Shown in pieces: positions 43,541-55,069 of a stretch of DNA of 64,000 nt. Each line of letters starts with the position of its first letter. Position 1 is the first letter of the stretch. The position numbers and the translations under genes were made by a program. Location of the stretch: NCBI RefSeq assembly GCF_003473485.1, contig NC_053046.1, forward strand, positions 22,727,001 to 22,791,000, written 5' to 3'. Below the pieces are notes generated by a model. It searched no databases and had not been told where the DNA came from. It was given only the letters and a program-made list of their open reading frames with translations. This DNA comes from Medicago truncatula (taxonomy: Eukaryota; Streptophyta; Magnoliopsida; Fabales; Fabaceae).

Positions 43541-44120
43541 CGAATTGACGGGTACAAGCTGCTCTTGGATTGAGCTGGGCACTTGACCGGGAATAAAAGC
43601 AGACAAACAGGTGCGAGTTGTTCTTGGATTCGAACTGGTCACTCGACCGGGGACATGGAAAAGATGGACAGGTACGAGTTGTTCTTGGATTCGAACTGGT
43701 CACTCGACTGAAAGCAAAGGCAAATGGACAGGTGCGAGCTTGTTCTTGGATGCGAACTGGTTACTCCACCGGAGACAAAGGCAAATAGACAGGCGCAAGC
43801 TGTCTTGGATCGACTACCACGAGACAAAGAAATAGACAGGCGCAAGCTGCTCTTGGATCGAGCTAGCCACTCGAGCGAACAGAAACAGATAGACGGGTAC
43901 AAGCTGTTCTTGGACTTGAACTAGCCACTTGACCAAAATCATAGACACCTAGACAGGTACGAGCTGTTCTGGGATTCGAACTGGTAACTCGACTGATAAC
44001 ATTGAAAAGTAAACAGGTACAAGTCGTTCTTGGAGGCAAACTGGTAACTCGACCGGAAACATAAACAAATAGGTAGGTTCAAGCTGCTCTTGGATTGAGC
44101 TAGCCACTTGACCAAACAGA
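43541..44120 (-). repeat. 60-bp tandem hairpin repeats in Ogre 3' region, element 1
   Basis: Ten monomers spaced close to 60 bp, each with outer arms GGT.CRAG and CYYG.ACC and inner arms GYTC and GARC around TTGGATTC. In eight of ten, the inner arms are exactly complementary in whichever form is used. One monomer (near 43791) is degenerate. Confidence 0.88.
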
Positions 44121-45565
44121 AACATATTCACTGGGGATTATTGTTTTGACAAAATATAGATTGAGATTGACTTGACGTCGATTTGATTTGAAAGGTAGAA
44201 ATTGACCAATATTATTGACTCACAAGGTTTTGACAGAGAACCCGACATGAGTATTGAATTGAGACTGATGTTGACATTGGAAATGCAATATGCATGAATG
44301 ATATAACAGTTTCATTAAATGCATGGGCACGTAATATGCATGATTATGCATGTATGAATGCTTGTAATGCATGACTGTTGGCAGTTTGTAGACACAGTTT
44401 CGCAGAGACAGACAAGACACTGGAGTATTGGACACGTAATGGCTCGTGCTATATTACACATTCCTGGAAATCCTCTTTGGAGATGACGTCGTTGGGAGAC
44501 GTATCGGGACCATGGCTGAGGGCAGATAGCTATGCAACTTGCTGGGGATAAAATCTCGGGAGACTCTACTGGGAATAATGCCGGATGTATCGTGGACGTC
44601 GCATCTGTGGTCAATGCTTTTTGCATGTTATTTTTTCAATTTTCATTCATCATTTTTTGCATCCCATTTTTGCCTGGATCGCCCTTTCGGGTTTTCGATC
44701 CACCGGGGAAATAAATTCTTTTCAATGCCCCATTTTTGCCTGAACTGCCCTTTCGGGTTGTCAATCCAGCGGGGTGCTCATTTTTGCCTAAGCCGCCCTT
44801 CCGGGTTTTCAACTTAGCGAGCCTATTCACTTTCATGCATTTTCATTCTGTTTTTTCATTCTTGCCATTGACCACAGACTATCCTGGAGGAGAACCTGCT
44901 TGTAACATATATTGAAATAGACACCAACACACACTCGCTCATGCATGTTCATTTGAATGTACCCTGTTGCTCTGGTTTGCTTTTCAAAAAAACTTTTTCA
45001 ATTTTCAAGATGTTTGTTTCGAGCATTTGTCATTATTAAAATAGAAGGAAAATGTCTTTGTACATAACTTTGAAAGTAAAAAGAAAACAGAGTTTCAAAC
45101 AAAAGCACAGGCTCAAATTGATGCATAAGAGTGGTGGTCAGCCAAAGGCGTGACTCCACGGATTCACAAAGCTTGGAAAATGGTAATTTTATTGGTTTAT
45201 GGTACATTGAACACAGTAATCATTACATTTCCTAGAAACTTTGAATTTGCAAGCGTAGGAGCTTTTGATGAAGATAGTCATTAACAGCTGCAGATGCCCC
45301 AAGAGGGATAGTGGTTGGCCAGATATAGTCACTTGCCTTTTGTTTCAATCTCATTCTTGCATGAACCGCCCTTCCGGGTTTTCGGCTCATCGAGACGCTC
45401 ATTCTTGCCTGAGTTGCATGCGATCTCAGCGAGCTTTTTCATATATTTTTTTTCCCTTTATTTTGCCTGGACCGCCCTTTCGGGTTTTCGATCCACCGGG
45501 AAGCGCATTTTTGCCTAGGCCGCCCTTTCGGGTTTTCGACCTACCACGCTGTTCTTTTCACATTT
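44121..45565 (-). other. Ogre untranslated region between pol and 3' LTR
   Basis: Non-coding except for short chance frames. It holds the GNRA-type hairpin units and a region rich in TGCATG near 44310-44370. The 60-bp hairpin repeats adjoin it on the left. Confidence 0.7.
44675..45543 (-). repeat. Dispersed GNRA-type hairpin repeats, element 1
   Basis: Six units at 44675, 44741, 44789, 45361, 45468 and 45516. On the sense strand each has a lower stem of about 7 bp, an A-rich bulge, then CCC-GAAA-GGG or CCC-GGAA-GGG. They share the tail 'caccggg' or 'agcg' and the lead 'ttttgcc'. Confidence 0.85.
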
Positions 45566-48500
45566 CTAGGCAAAGTATTTATTGACTATATCGGCATTCA
45601 CTGGATTTGGAAGTTCTACACCATCCATGTGTGTAAGGATTAAAGCACCACCGGAGAAGGCCTTCTCGACAACATAAGGACCTTCATAGTTAGACGTCCA
45701 CTTGCCCCTTGGGTCAGGTTGCTGGCTTATCCTCCTTTTCAATACAAGTTCCCCTACCTTGAATTCTCGAGGATGGACTTTCTTGTCAAAGGCAGTCTTC
45801 ATTCTTGCTTGATATGACTGTCCACGAGCCATGGCATCCATACGTTTTTCCTCAATCAAATTCAACTGATCATACCGGCTTTGGCACCATTCAGCCTCGG
45901 ATAACTTTGCTTCCATGATCACACGGAGAGATGGGATCTCCACTTCCAAAGGAAGAACTGCTTCCATACCATATACAAGAGAGAAAGGGGTTGCCCCGGT
46001 TGAACTGCGCACTGTAGTACGGTAGCCATGCAGAGCATAGGGTAACATCTCATGCTAGTCCTTGTAAGTGGTTACCATCTTCTGGAGAATTCTCTTGATA
46101 TTCTTGTTGGCGGCCTCAACTGCACCATTCATCTGAGGTCTATAAGGAGAAGAGTTATGATGCTCAATTTTGAATTCTTCACAAAGAGCTTGCACCACAT
46201 TGTTGTTCAGGTTGGTACCATTGTCGGTAATAATCTTGCTGGGAACACCATATCGACCGATGATGTTGTTCTTGATGAACTTAGCTACCACTTGTTTGGT
46301 CACATTGGTATAAGATGCTGCTTCAACCCACTTGGTGAAGTAGTCAATTGCCACTAAGATGAAACGATGACCATTTGAAGCCTTCGGTTCAATTCTCCCA
46401 ATCATGTCGATGCCCCACATTGGAAACGGCCATGGGGATGAAATAACATTGAGAGCGTGCGGAGGCACATGAATCTTATCAGCATAGATTTGACATTTGT
46501 GGCACTTTCTGGCGTGCTGGTAGCAATCATGCTCCATGGCCATCTAGTAGTAACCTGCTCGTAACAACTTCCTTGACATAGTATGCCCTGTAGCATGGGT
46601 CCCGAAGGTACCGTCATGTACATCATGCATTAACTGCTCTGCTTCATGTTCATCAACACATCTTAACAATACCATGTCATAGTTTCTCTTGTACAGAATA
46701 TCTCCATCTAACAGGAATCTACTGGCCAATCTTCTCAAGGTCTTCTTGTCTTGTTTGGAAGCACCCGGCGGATACTCACGGCTCAGCAAGAACTGTTTGA
46801 TGTCGTAGTACCAGGGTTTATAGTCAACCACATTTTCGCCAGCCTGATCGATCACATCCCCAATAGCAAACACATGTGAATGTCTTTCAAGGCGTTGCAC
46901 TTTGATTACTGGCACATCATTCCAATGGTTTACTCGAAACGTGGAGGATAGAGTAGCAAGAGCATCAGCCATTTGGTTCTCATCACGAGGAATATGGTGC
47001 AGCTCAACCTTTGTAAAATATGTCAGCAAACGTCTCGCATAATCACGATAAGGAATCAACTTAGCATGGTGGGTCTCCCATTCACCCTTTATCTGATTGA
47101 TGACGAGCGCAGAATCTCCATAGATGTCGAGGTGTTTGATTCTCATGTCAATTGCTTCCTCGATCCCGAATATACATGCTTCATACTCAGCCATATTGTT
47201 TGTACATTCGAACAGAATTCTGGCGGTAAAAGGAATGTGATGCCCCTGTGGGGATACAATGATTGCCCCAATTCCTTTACCATAAGCATTGACAGCACCA
47301 TCAAAGACTAAACCCCACTTGCTATTGGGATCTGGACCTTCATCCATCAACGGTTCTTCGCAGTCTTTTGATTTCAAATACATGATCTCTTCATCGGGGA
47401 AATCGAACTCAATTGGTTGGTAATCATCAAGAGGTTGGTAAGCAAGATGATCGGCAAGAATGCTACCTTTGATTGCCTTTTGAGTTTTGAAAACAATATC
47501 GTATTCAGACAAAAGCATCTGCCAGCGTGCAATCTTCCCAGTAACAACAGCTTTCTCAAAGATATACTTTATCGGATCCATTCTGGATATCAACCAAGTT
47601 GTATGATTCACCAAATAATGACGCAGGCGTTTAGCGGCCCAGGCCAAAGCACAACAAGTCTTCTCAAGCATTGTATACCGAGCTTCACAATCGGTGAACT
47701 TCTTGCTTAGATAGTAGATAGCATGTTCTTTCTTTCCAGTCTCATCTTGTTGACCAAGTACGCATCCCATGGATTCATCAAATACTGCCAAATACATAAT
47801 CAAAGGCCTTCCTTCCACGGGTGGGACAAGGATAGGTGGTTCCAGCAGGTAATTCTTGATGCTATCAAAAGCTTCTTGACATTCATCATTCCATACAATA
47901 GGCTGATTCTTTCTGAGTAGCTTGAAGATCGGCCCGCAGGTTGCGGTCATATGAGATATGAATCGGGAGATGTAATTCAAACGCCCGAGGAAACCTCTGA
48001 CTTGCTTCTCGGTCTGTGGAGCTGGCATTTCTCGGATGGCCCGGACTTTATCAGGATCGAATTCAATGCCCTTTTGGCTGACAATGAAGCCTAATAACTT
48101 CCCGGATCTGACGCCGAATGTACAGTTGTTGGGATTCAATCGAAGCTTGTATTTTCTCAACCTTTCGAACATCTTCGTCAAATACTCAACATGTTGCTCC
48201 TCATCTGTTGACTTTACAATCATGTCGTCCACATATACTTCGACTTCTTTGTGAATCATGTCATGAAACAGAGTAGTCATTCCTCTTTGGTAGGTAGCAC
48301 CAGCATTTATTAGGCCGAACGGCATCACTCTGTAGCAGAAAGTACCCCATGGAGTGATAAAAGACGTCTTTTCTCTATCTTCCGGAGACATTTTGATCTG
48401 ATTGTAACCGGAGAAACCATCCATGAAGGAGAACACCTTAGACTGAGCAGTATTATCAACAAGCACATCAATATGAGGTAATGGAAAGTTGTCTTTTGGA

Positions 48501-49054
48501 CTGGCTTTGTTCAGGTCTCTGAAGTCAACACACATCCGGACTTTACCATCCTTCTTTGGCACAGGTACAATATTGGCAACCCATTCAGGATACTCAACTG
48601 TCATGAGGAAACCCGCATCAATCGGTTTTTGAACCTTGCTCTTAATCTTGAGAGCCATATCTGGATGAGTCCTTCTCAATTTCTGCCTGACGGGAGGACA
48701 TTCAGGCTTGGTGGGGATCCGATGTTCCACAATCATAGGATCTAGACCTGGCATATCTTCATACGTCCATGCAAAAATATCCGGATATTCCCGGAGGAGT
48801 TGGATGATCTTCTTTTTAACCCCTTCCTCTAGAGCAGCACCGATCTTGATTTCTCGCTTGTTCTCCTCGGTACCTATGTTGATAAGCTCAATCTCTTCCT
48901 GGTGAGGCTGAATGGCTTTCTTTTCTTGCTCAAATAACCGAGTGATCTCATATGGTATGTCATCACCTTCCTCATCTTCGGCCTCATACACTGGGAACTC
49001 AAAATTCGGAGGGAATGCAGGGTTACTGTGCCCAACGGGTTTATTATAGTTCAA
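45566..49054 (-). pseudogene. Ogre pol, element 1 (fossil): RT, RNase H, aRNase H, integrase
   Basis: In order on the minus strand: reverse transcriptase (FSFMDGFSGYNQIKMSPEDR, MPFGLINAGATYQRGM, YVDDMIVKS); first RNase H region (PLIMYLAVFDESMGCVLGQQ); archaeal-type RNase H (SKWGLVFDGAVNAYGKGIGA, NNMAEYEACIFGIEEAIDM, YGDSALVINQIKGEWETHH); integrase (HARKCHKCQIYADKIH, MWGIDMIG, ITDNGTNLNN, NGAVEAANKNIKR); and the C-terminal EGPYVVEKAF region, ending YFA. The doubled RNase H is the mark of the Tat lineage. Most of it is open, with a small number of breaks. In this family an intron between protease and RT parts is known to be spliced out; the gap at 49055-49333 lies at that place. Confidence 0.93.
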
Positions 49055-49333
49055 TCTGCGTAAAATGGTTGGATGATTTTAGAAAGAGGGTTTTTATGCA
49101 GATTTTTGAAATTAATAAGAAAATACAGATGTTTTGGTTTTTTCTGGCATTACCATTATTTCCAAGGAAAAAAAGGCACTAAAAAAAGCAGTCGTGAAAG
49201 AAACGACAATTTTTTTATTAATCAACGGCAATGCCGAAACAAACATGCCCTTACAGAAAATATCACTCTCGCTTTGGGCAGAGCGAGAGGATTGTTATTT
49301 TGAAAAAACAAGATACTTAAGCAACAAGGTATA

Positions 49334-50869
49334 TTACTCAGAAACATGCATGATTGAGGGAATGTCAATGGCATCCCAATCTCTCGCAATGCCTCCTAGT
49401 GTAACAAATACAGGCCTCGGGCCAAATCCAGTTGCTTCTTCTGTGATTGCGTTGACAAACCCAGCACTATAGAATGCCCCGGTGGAAACTCCTGAAGTTG
49501 GGGAAAAGCCAAGACCTTCCTTATGCTTGTTCTCACGAAGCTGTATTAACCTACCCCAGCCGGCAGCTTGACCCTCTTGGACGGCTCTCTGTGCATCCTT
49601 CAAAGAAGCCATTGCAGTCCCATCCCTCTTGGGTTCCATTCCTTCGACAGTTAATCCTTGAAAAGCGGTCCCCTCTGCAGACCCTGCCTCTATGCAAGAG
49701 AAAGATGATAGCTGGCTAACCAGGTATGCTTCCTCTCCATGAATGGTAACAAGCTTTCCACTTTTTGCAAATTTCAACTTTTGGTGCAAAGTAGAGGTCA
49801 CCGCTCCCGCGTCATGTATCCATGGTCTCCCCAAGAGACAGCTGTAAGAGGCATTAATATCCATGACCTGAAAGGTGATTAGAAAGGTTTCGGGACCGAT
49901 AGTTATTGCCAAGTCTATCTCCCCGAGAACACTCTTGCGGGTTCCATCAAAGGCTTTGACCAGAAAAGTGCTCCTCCTCAAGGGAGTTCCCCGGTAACTC
50001 AGCTGATCCAACGTTGACTTGGGCATTACGTTCAAAGATGAGCCAGTGTCTACTAACACATTTGAGATCATGTCGGACTTGCAATTTACGGAGATATGCA
50101 AGGCCAGATTATGATGCTTTCCTGCTTCGGGCAATTCATCTTCACTGAACCACAGATTGCTGCAGGCGGTAATGTTCCCCACTATGCTACCAAAGTGATC
50201 CACAGTTACTTCATGATCCACATAAGCCTGCTCCAATACTTTCAAAAGGGTATCTCTGTGGGCAGCGGAACTCAGGAGTAGAGACAAAATGGATATCTTC
50301 GACGGAGTTTGCAACAGCTGATCTACAATCTTATAATCACTTCTTTTGATCAACCTCAAAATCTCGTCCAGATTAGAATCCTCTATAGACCGGCCTGATT
50401 GGCTCGCGTCTCTGTTAACGGGAGAAACATCAGTCGGGGTTGGTTTGTCAATGGGTGGCACGGTAGGCGTAGCTGCCTTCTTTTGAAACAACGGTGGACG
50501 GACTCTTCCGCTTCTAAGGGCTGCTGAAGTTCCTTCGGCGGTATTGTTCATCACAGCCAAGGATACCAGAGGCACTTCTACTCCGTTTTCAATTATGGTA
50601 GCATTGTATTTGTACGGGATAGCCCTATCTGAAGTATACGGTACCGGTCCGGGCAACCTTATCACTAGAGGCTCAGCATTCTCCTTCAAAGGCAAACTCT
50701 TGACAGGCGGATCGTGAAAAACTGGCACAATCACGCAGACATCACTAATAGTCAAAAAATTATCATTCATCAAGCTTTGGATGTCGTCTTGAACAGTATA
50801 GCAACCCAAAGGATTACGAAGGCATCCTAGGCACTTGGCATGATCATGGCTAACAGAGAAGCTTTGCAC
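49334..50869 (-). pseudogene. Ogre protease region, element 1 (fossil)
   Basis: A 511-codon frame. The aspartic protease motif VLVDTGSSLNVMPKS lies about half way, near 50040, followed by YSCLLGRPWIHDAGAVTSTL, the usual second half of the retropepsin fold in this group. Towards the end GWGRLIQLRENKHKEGLGF resembles a G-patch-like sequence often seen after the protease in Tat elements (from memory). The protease cleaves the Gag-Pol precursor. It joins the gag part upstream. Confidence 0.85.
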
Positions 50870-52568
50870 AGCTTGATGTGTAGAGGCACCAGAGGAGTTG
50901 CGACGTTACGGACATCAAGTCTAGGAGCTTCCTCACATACTTCGATCATATTTACAGCGGCATGATTTGGAAGAGGATTGTCGAGGACGTGTGGGACATT
51001 ATTCTCAAAAGTCAGCTTTCCTTGATCAATGAGCTTTTCACGATATACTTCAAAGCATAGCACCCCTCGACATCATGACCCAGGCGCCTTGATGAAAATC
51101 ACATTTGAGATCGGACCTGAACCTTGGAGGCAACGGATCAGGTGGGGGCTTGCCCTGTCTGGTTGTACAATGCCTCTATGGAGTAAATCGGAAGCAACTC
51201 AGCATACAACATCGGTATCGGAGGGAAAGTAGGTCTAGCTTGCTGATTTTGTTGTTGTTGTTGAACTGGCAACTGTTGTTTCATCTGTTGAACGATTGCA
51301 TTAACGGGTACTTGAGGTTGACCCGGTGGCAGAGGGTACTGATGATAAAATGGCGGAAAGAAAGGATGCTGAGAATACGGCACATATGGGTATGACGGAG
51401 GCATTTGGGCTGCATTGATAGGAGCAACAGTAGCCATGGATTGACCGCTCCGCTGACACCATCCCTACTTCCGTTTCTTTCTTCTTGTGGTGTCCATTAC
51501 CATACCTCTTTGATGCATTCACAGAGGATTCAGCTTTCTCGAACACAATGATTCCTTCCCTGACGGCTTCCTCCAGACGAGTTCCCATGGTGACCATCTC
51601 CGAAAAGTTATTCGGGGCAGCGATGATCATTCTCTCAACATAATCCTTTTTAAGGTCTTTAAGAATGTCTGGGTCATTTCTTCTTCATCAAGAGCGGGAG
51701 TAATGCGGGCAGCTGCCCCCCTCCATCTCTGTGCGTATTCACGGAAGCTTTCCTCCTTCTTCTGGGAGAGAGATCTGAGGAATTCCCTGTTCGGCCTCAA
51801 TCGGGTGTTAAACCCATAGTGGCTCTTGAAAGCAGCGGCTAATTCATCAAAGGTATGGATGTCATTTTTGCTCAAACTAGTATACCACTCTGCAGCATCT
51901 TCCATCAACTATCTGGAAGCAGTGGATCATAAGGGAATCATTGTCTTTGTAATTGCCCATCTTTCGAACATACTTGATGATGTGGTTCTGGGGACAAGTC
52001 AGCCCGTTGTATCGGTCGAAATTCGAGATTTTGAACTTCTTAGGGACATCCACCTTTGACACCAAGCAGAGATCTTGAGTTTTGAAAGAGTCCGCATTCC
52101 CTCGATTGGCTTTGATTCATGACGGAGTTCTTTAGCAAGTTCCTCCATCATCTCTTCCATGGTTTTGGTTACGGGGATGCTTCCGTGCGTGTGTTGATGT
52201 TAACACTTGGGCATGGTATGCACAAGAGGCTCAGTGACAGCTGCCGTTGTTTGTGGCAAAGTAGCATTGATGGAGACAGCATTTGTTGCAGGGATCAGAA
52301 CATTGTTAGCAGTGCCCGAAGTGCCCGCTGCAGTACTGGGAGTGAAGAACGGTGGAAGCCCATACGGAAACCCAGCTGGCATAGCAAAGCGAGCGTCTAC
52401 AGATGCGGTTGGGAGCACGCTTGTAGTCACCGGTATAGCTGTGGCTATAGGGATAGCCGTGGCTGATTTTCTTGAGCGGCTAGCAGAGCGTCATGACATC
52501 ATTAGCTTAGCCAATTCTTCCCTTAGAGTGGCTAACTCGGTACGGAGCTGAGCATTTTCTTCTTCCAT
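50870..52568 (-). pseudogene. Ogre gag, element 1 (fossil)
   Basis: Starts with a coiled-coil-like MEEENAQLRTELATLREELA, then a Pro/Ala/Thr-rich stretch (MPAGFPYGLPPFFTP), then the capsid core FKISNFDRYNGLTCPQNHII, EDAAEWYTSLSKNDIHTFDE, LAAAFKSHYGFNTRLRPNRE and EESFREYAQRWRGAAARI (retrotransposon Gag, PF03732-like), and a Gln/Pro-rich tail. It has several breaks. Gag packages element RNA in the cytoplasm. Confidence 0.85.
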
Positions 52569-53079
52569 GGCCGCCGAATTCTTCTTTCTGTAGAGTCTAG
52601 TCCGGTGTATTCTGTCTGATTCGTAAACTTTCCGAGCACGAGCCACCTTTCAATCTGTGGCAGAAGAACCAGGAGGCAGTGAGCACTTGGAAACCTTTTG
52701 TGACTTGATGAATGATGCACATGATGCATGATATGTACAAATGCAAATGCAAAAGTTTTTTTTTTTTTTTTTGGACATCGAAGGATTTTTAGACAAATTA
52801 GGAGTTTTGTAAACAATATCTAAACAAGCAAAGCAAAACGAAGCGTTTACAAGATGAATCCCTTTGAAATACTAAGCCAAGGGAAGACTTTTGAAATTAA
52901 ACAATAAAACTCTCAAGCATAGGAAGTGGTGGGATGATCCTCAGACTCAGACTTCGAATCCGAACCGCAGTATCTAGCATAGAAGTTGCGTCGTCCTCTG
53001 GCTCTCTTGGAGTCCCGCATAAGTAGCTCATCCTTTTCTTCAAGTTCCCTTCGGACCTTAACCAATTCCTTCTTCAACA
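52569..53079. other. Ogre spacer between ORF1 and gag
   Basis: Contains a T15 run (minus-strand A-run) near 52757-52772. No convincing coding part apart from the minus-strand end of ORF1. Confidence 0.5.
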
Positions 53080-54346
53080 TCAGTTCTCACGAGTCTTCTG
53101 CTCATCCTTACCATCCAAAGTCATGATTAGATTCTCAGCCTCATTGTATCGGGCTTTCCACATTTGTTTCTCACGACTTTCCATGGCCAGATGCTCCTGA
53201 TACATCTCCTGAGTTGTGGGAGGTAGAGGTAAAGGTATAGATGGAGCAGATGCAGCCACATGTCTCATAGCAGGGTATGGCATACCAATCTCTTCGGCTC
53301 GGTTTATTACCCACTGAGTATAGGCCTCATGAGCAATACCAGATCTCACACCCAAATGCTTCACACTCTTCCTACGGACCTTAGACCAAGCCCTTGTGAA
53401 AGCCTCCCTTTGTCCGGTGGGGGCGTTCGAATAGTAGAAGAACTCTGGAGATGTAGCAAGATTGATGGGCTTTGTCTTCATAGGGAACCCAAACTGTCTC
53501 ATAGCAAGCTCCGGATTGTAGTTGATTCCCCCACGGGTACCAAGAAGAGGTACATTGAGAAAGTCTCCACAACCAGTAATAATCTCCTTAACCTGAGCGG
53601 CGGGAGTGATCCAGACCACCTCGTTAGGAGAGAGAGCCATCATCCGCTGTGAGTAGGACCAATCCTCCGAGTTGTCATGGAAGGAGCTCGGAAGGTGAGA
53701 AATAAACCACCTATATAGGAGAGGCACGCAGCAAAGGATATACCCACGACCTTTGAGAGTCCGGTCATGGATAGCATGGTACATGTCAGCTAGCAAGGTA
53801 GGAACCGGATTCCTAGAATGGAAGATCTCAATAGCATTCATGTCCACAAAGTTGTCGAGATTCGGGAAGAGAATGAGCCCATAGATAAGCAATGCAAGAA
53901 TAGCCTGAGTGCGTCCTGACAAGTAGTTTTGAGATTAGCTTGCTCAAGTAGATACTTGGAAGTGAACCCTCGGATGTGAGACTTAGTAGTAAGATGCTTG
54001 GAGACATCAGAAGTCTTGAGATAGAGATCCTTGCAATAACCAGAGGAGTAAGAGAAGCCCCGGGACCGGTGAAAGGCGTCTTCTCGGCTATAGGTGAATC
54101 CAATAAGTGGGAATAAGCCTCAAGAGTAGGGACCAACTGGAAATCCGGGAAGGTGAAGCAACGGAAACTCGGGTCATAAAATTGCACTAGAGTGTGCACG
54201 AGCTTCTCTTCAACATTAGTCCGGAGAATAGTAAGCAAACCACCATACCGGAGTCGGAAACCTGTTTGATTCTTAACCTTGAGTGCTAATTCTCTCAAAC
54301 TAACCAAATCAACCTCCTTGAACTTGTAGGATTTAGTCTTCTTCAT
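53080..54346 (-). pseudogene. Ogre ORF1, plant mobile domain-like, element 1 (fossil)
   Basis: Begins MKKTKSYKFKEVDLVSLREL, then QTGFRLRYGGLLTILRTNVE, LVQFYDPSFRCFTFPDFQLV, PTLEAYSHLLDSPIAEKTPF; a second block reads LILFPNLDNFVDMNAIEIFH, DMYHAIHDRTLKGRGYILCC and WFISHLPSSFHDNSEDWSYS; it ends in a charged, coiled-coil-like tail. FRCFTFPDFQLVPTLEAYSHLL is the pattern of the plant mobile domain (aminotransferase-like, PF10536). An extra ORF upstream of gag is a hallmark of Ogre; its role is unknown. It has one or two breaks. Confidence 0.8.
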
Positions 54347-55046
54347 ACCTGTAATGTTTACAAAGTTTTTAATTTGTCTAATCCTTTGATGAATGCATGA
54401 GAAAAAATTATGCATGAATGCATGTATGCATGATTGTTTTTTTTTCAATTACAGAGAAAACATGGAGGGTTGAGATTAAAGTCGAGGAGCCAAGGGCGGA
54501 CACGGTGCCCGGTAAACTAGGGTTTAGGATAATAGTAACCAAGGTTCTAATCAAGTTCCCAAACTACAACCTCTCTTACGTATATCATGGTAGCACGGGA
54601 CAACGTCCGTTCCATGTTTATTCGCAAGAAGGTCTAGCTTGAGTGTAGTATCGCGTGACGACTAAAATTCGAGACAACACTCGGTTTAGCCACCGCACTA
54701 CGTCCTAAAAAAAGGCCAGGGATGGGTTTGGTAACTACGGTCCATAGCATCGTCGAACAATTGAAAGCAAAGTGCCTAAGCATGACAACACACGCCGACA
54801 ATATTACTTTCAAAATGCCTCAGCTATGTGAGATTGATCGCATAACCCAATACACGAGGCAACCCTCGGATCGAATTGTCGATTATATCTCTACCTATTC
54901 ATAAGTTCACTCAGCCCGGGTATAGGACTTTTGATATTCTCACCCCACACGTCAAATGAAAATAAACAAGTATTCACATATGTAAGCAATAAAACAAAGC
55001 GTAAATATAAACTAAGGAAAACTAGGCGTGACCCGCTTAAAAAAAA
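54347..55046. other. Ogre 5' leader, element 1
   Basis: Lies between the primer-binding site and ORF1 on the minus strand. No gene recognised. Open frames here are short and unsupported. Confidence 0.5.
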
Positions 55047-55065
55047 GTCCCCAGTGAAGTCGCCA
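55047..55065 (-). other. Ogre primer-binding site
   Basis: Minus-strand TGGCGACTTCACTGGGGAC, 4 nt from the LTR end. This form is typical for Tat/Ogre elements, described as primed by tRNA-Arg. Confidence 0.8.
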
Positions 55066-55069
55066 TTTC

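Noticed and set aside
43541-44120. tRNA-derived SINE or Pol III B box in the 60-bp monomers (minus strand GTTCGAATCC)
   Set aside because: Some monomers match the B-box consensus, but those with GCTC/GAGC arms do not, and no A box at the right distance is seen. The match follows from the GTTC/GAAC arm.
44220-45585. Frames of 60-106 codons in the Ogre 3' region, open in both copies
   Set aside because: The copies are about 1% diverged, so shared openness carries no weight. The frames follow the hairpin repeats and low-complexity sequence.
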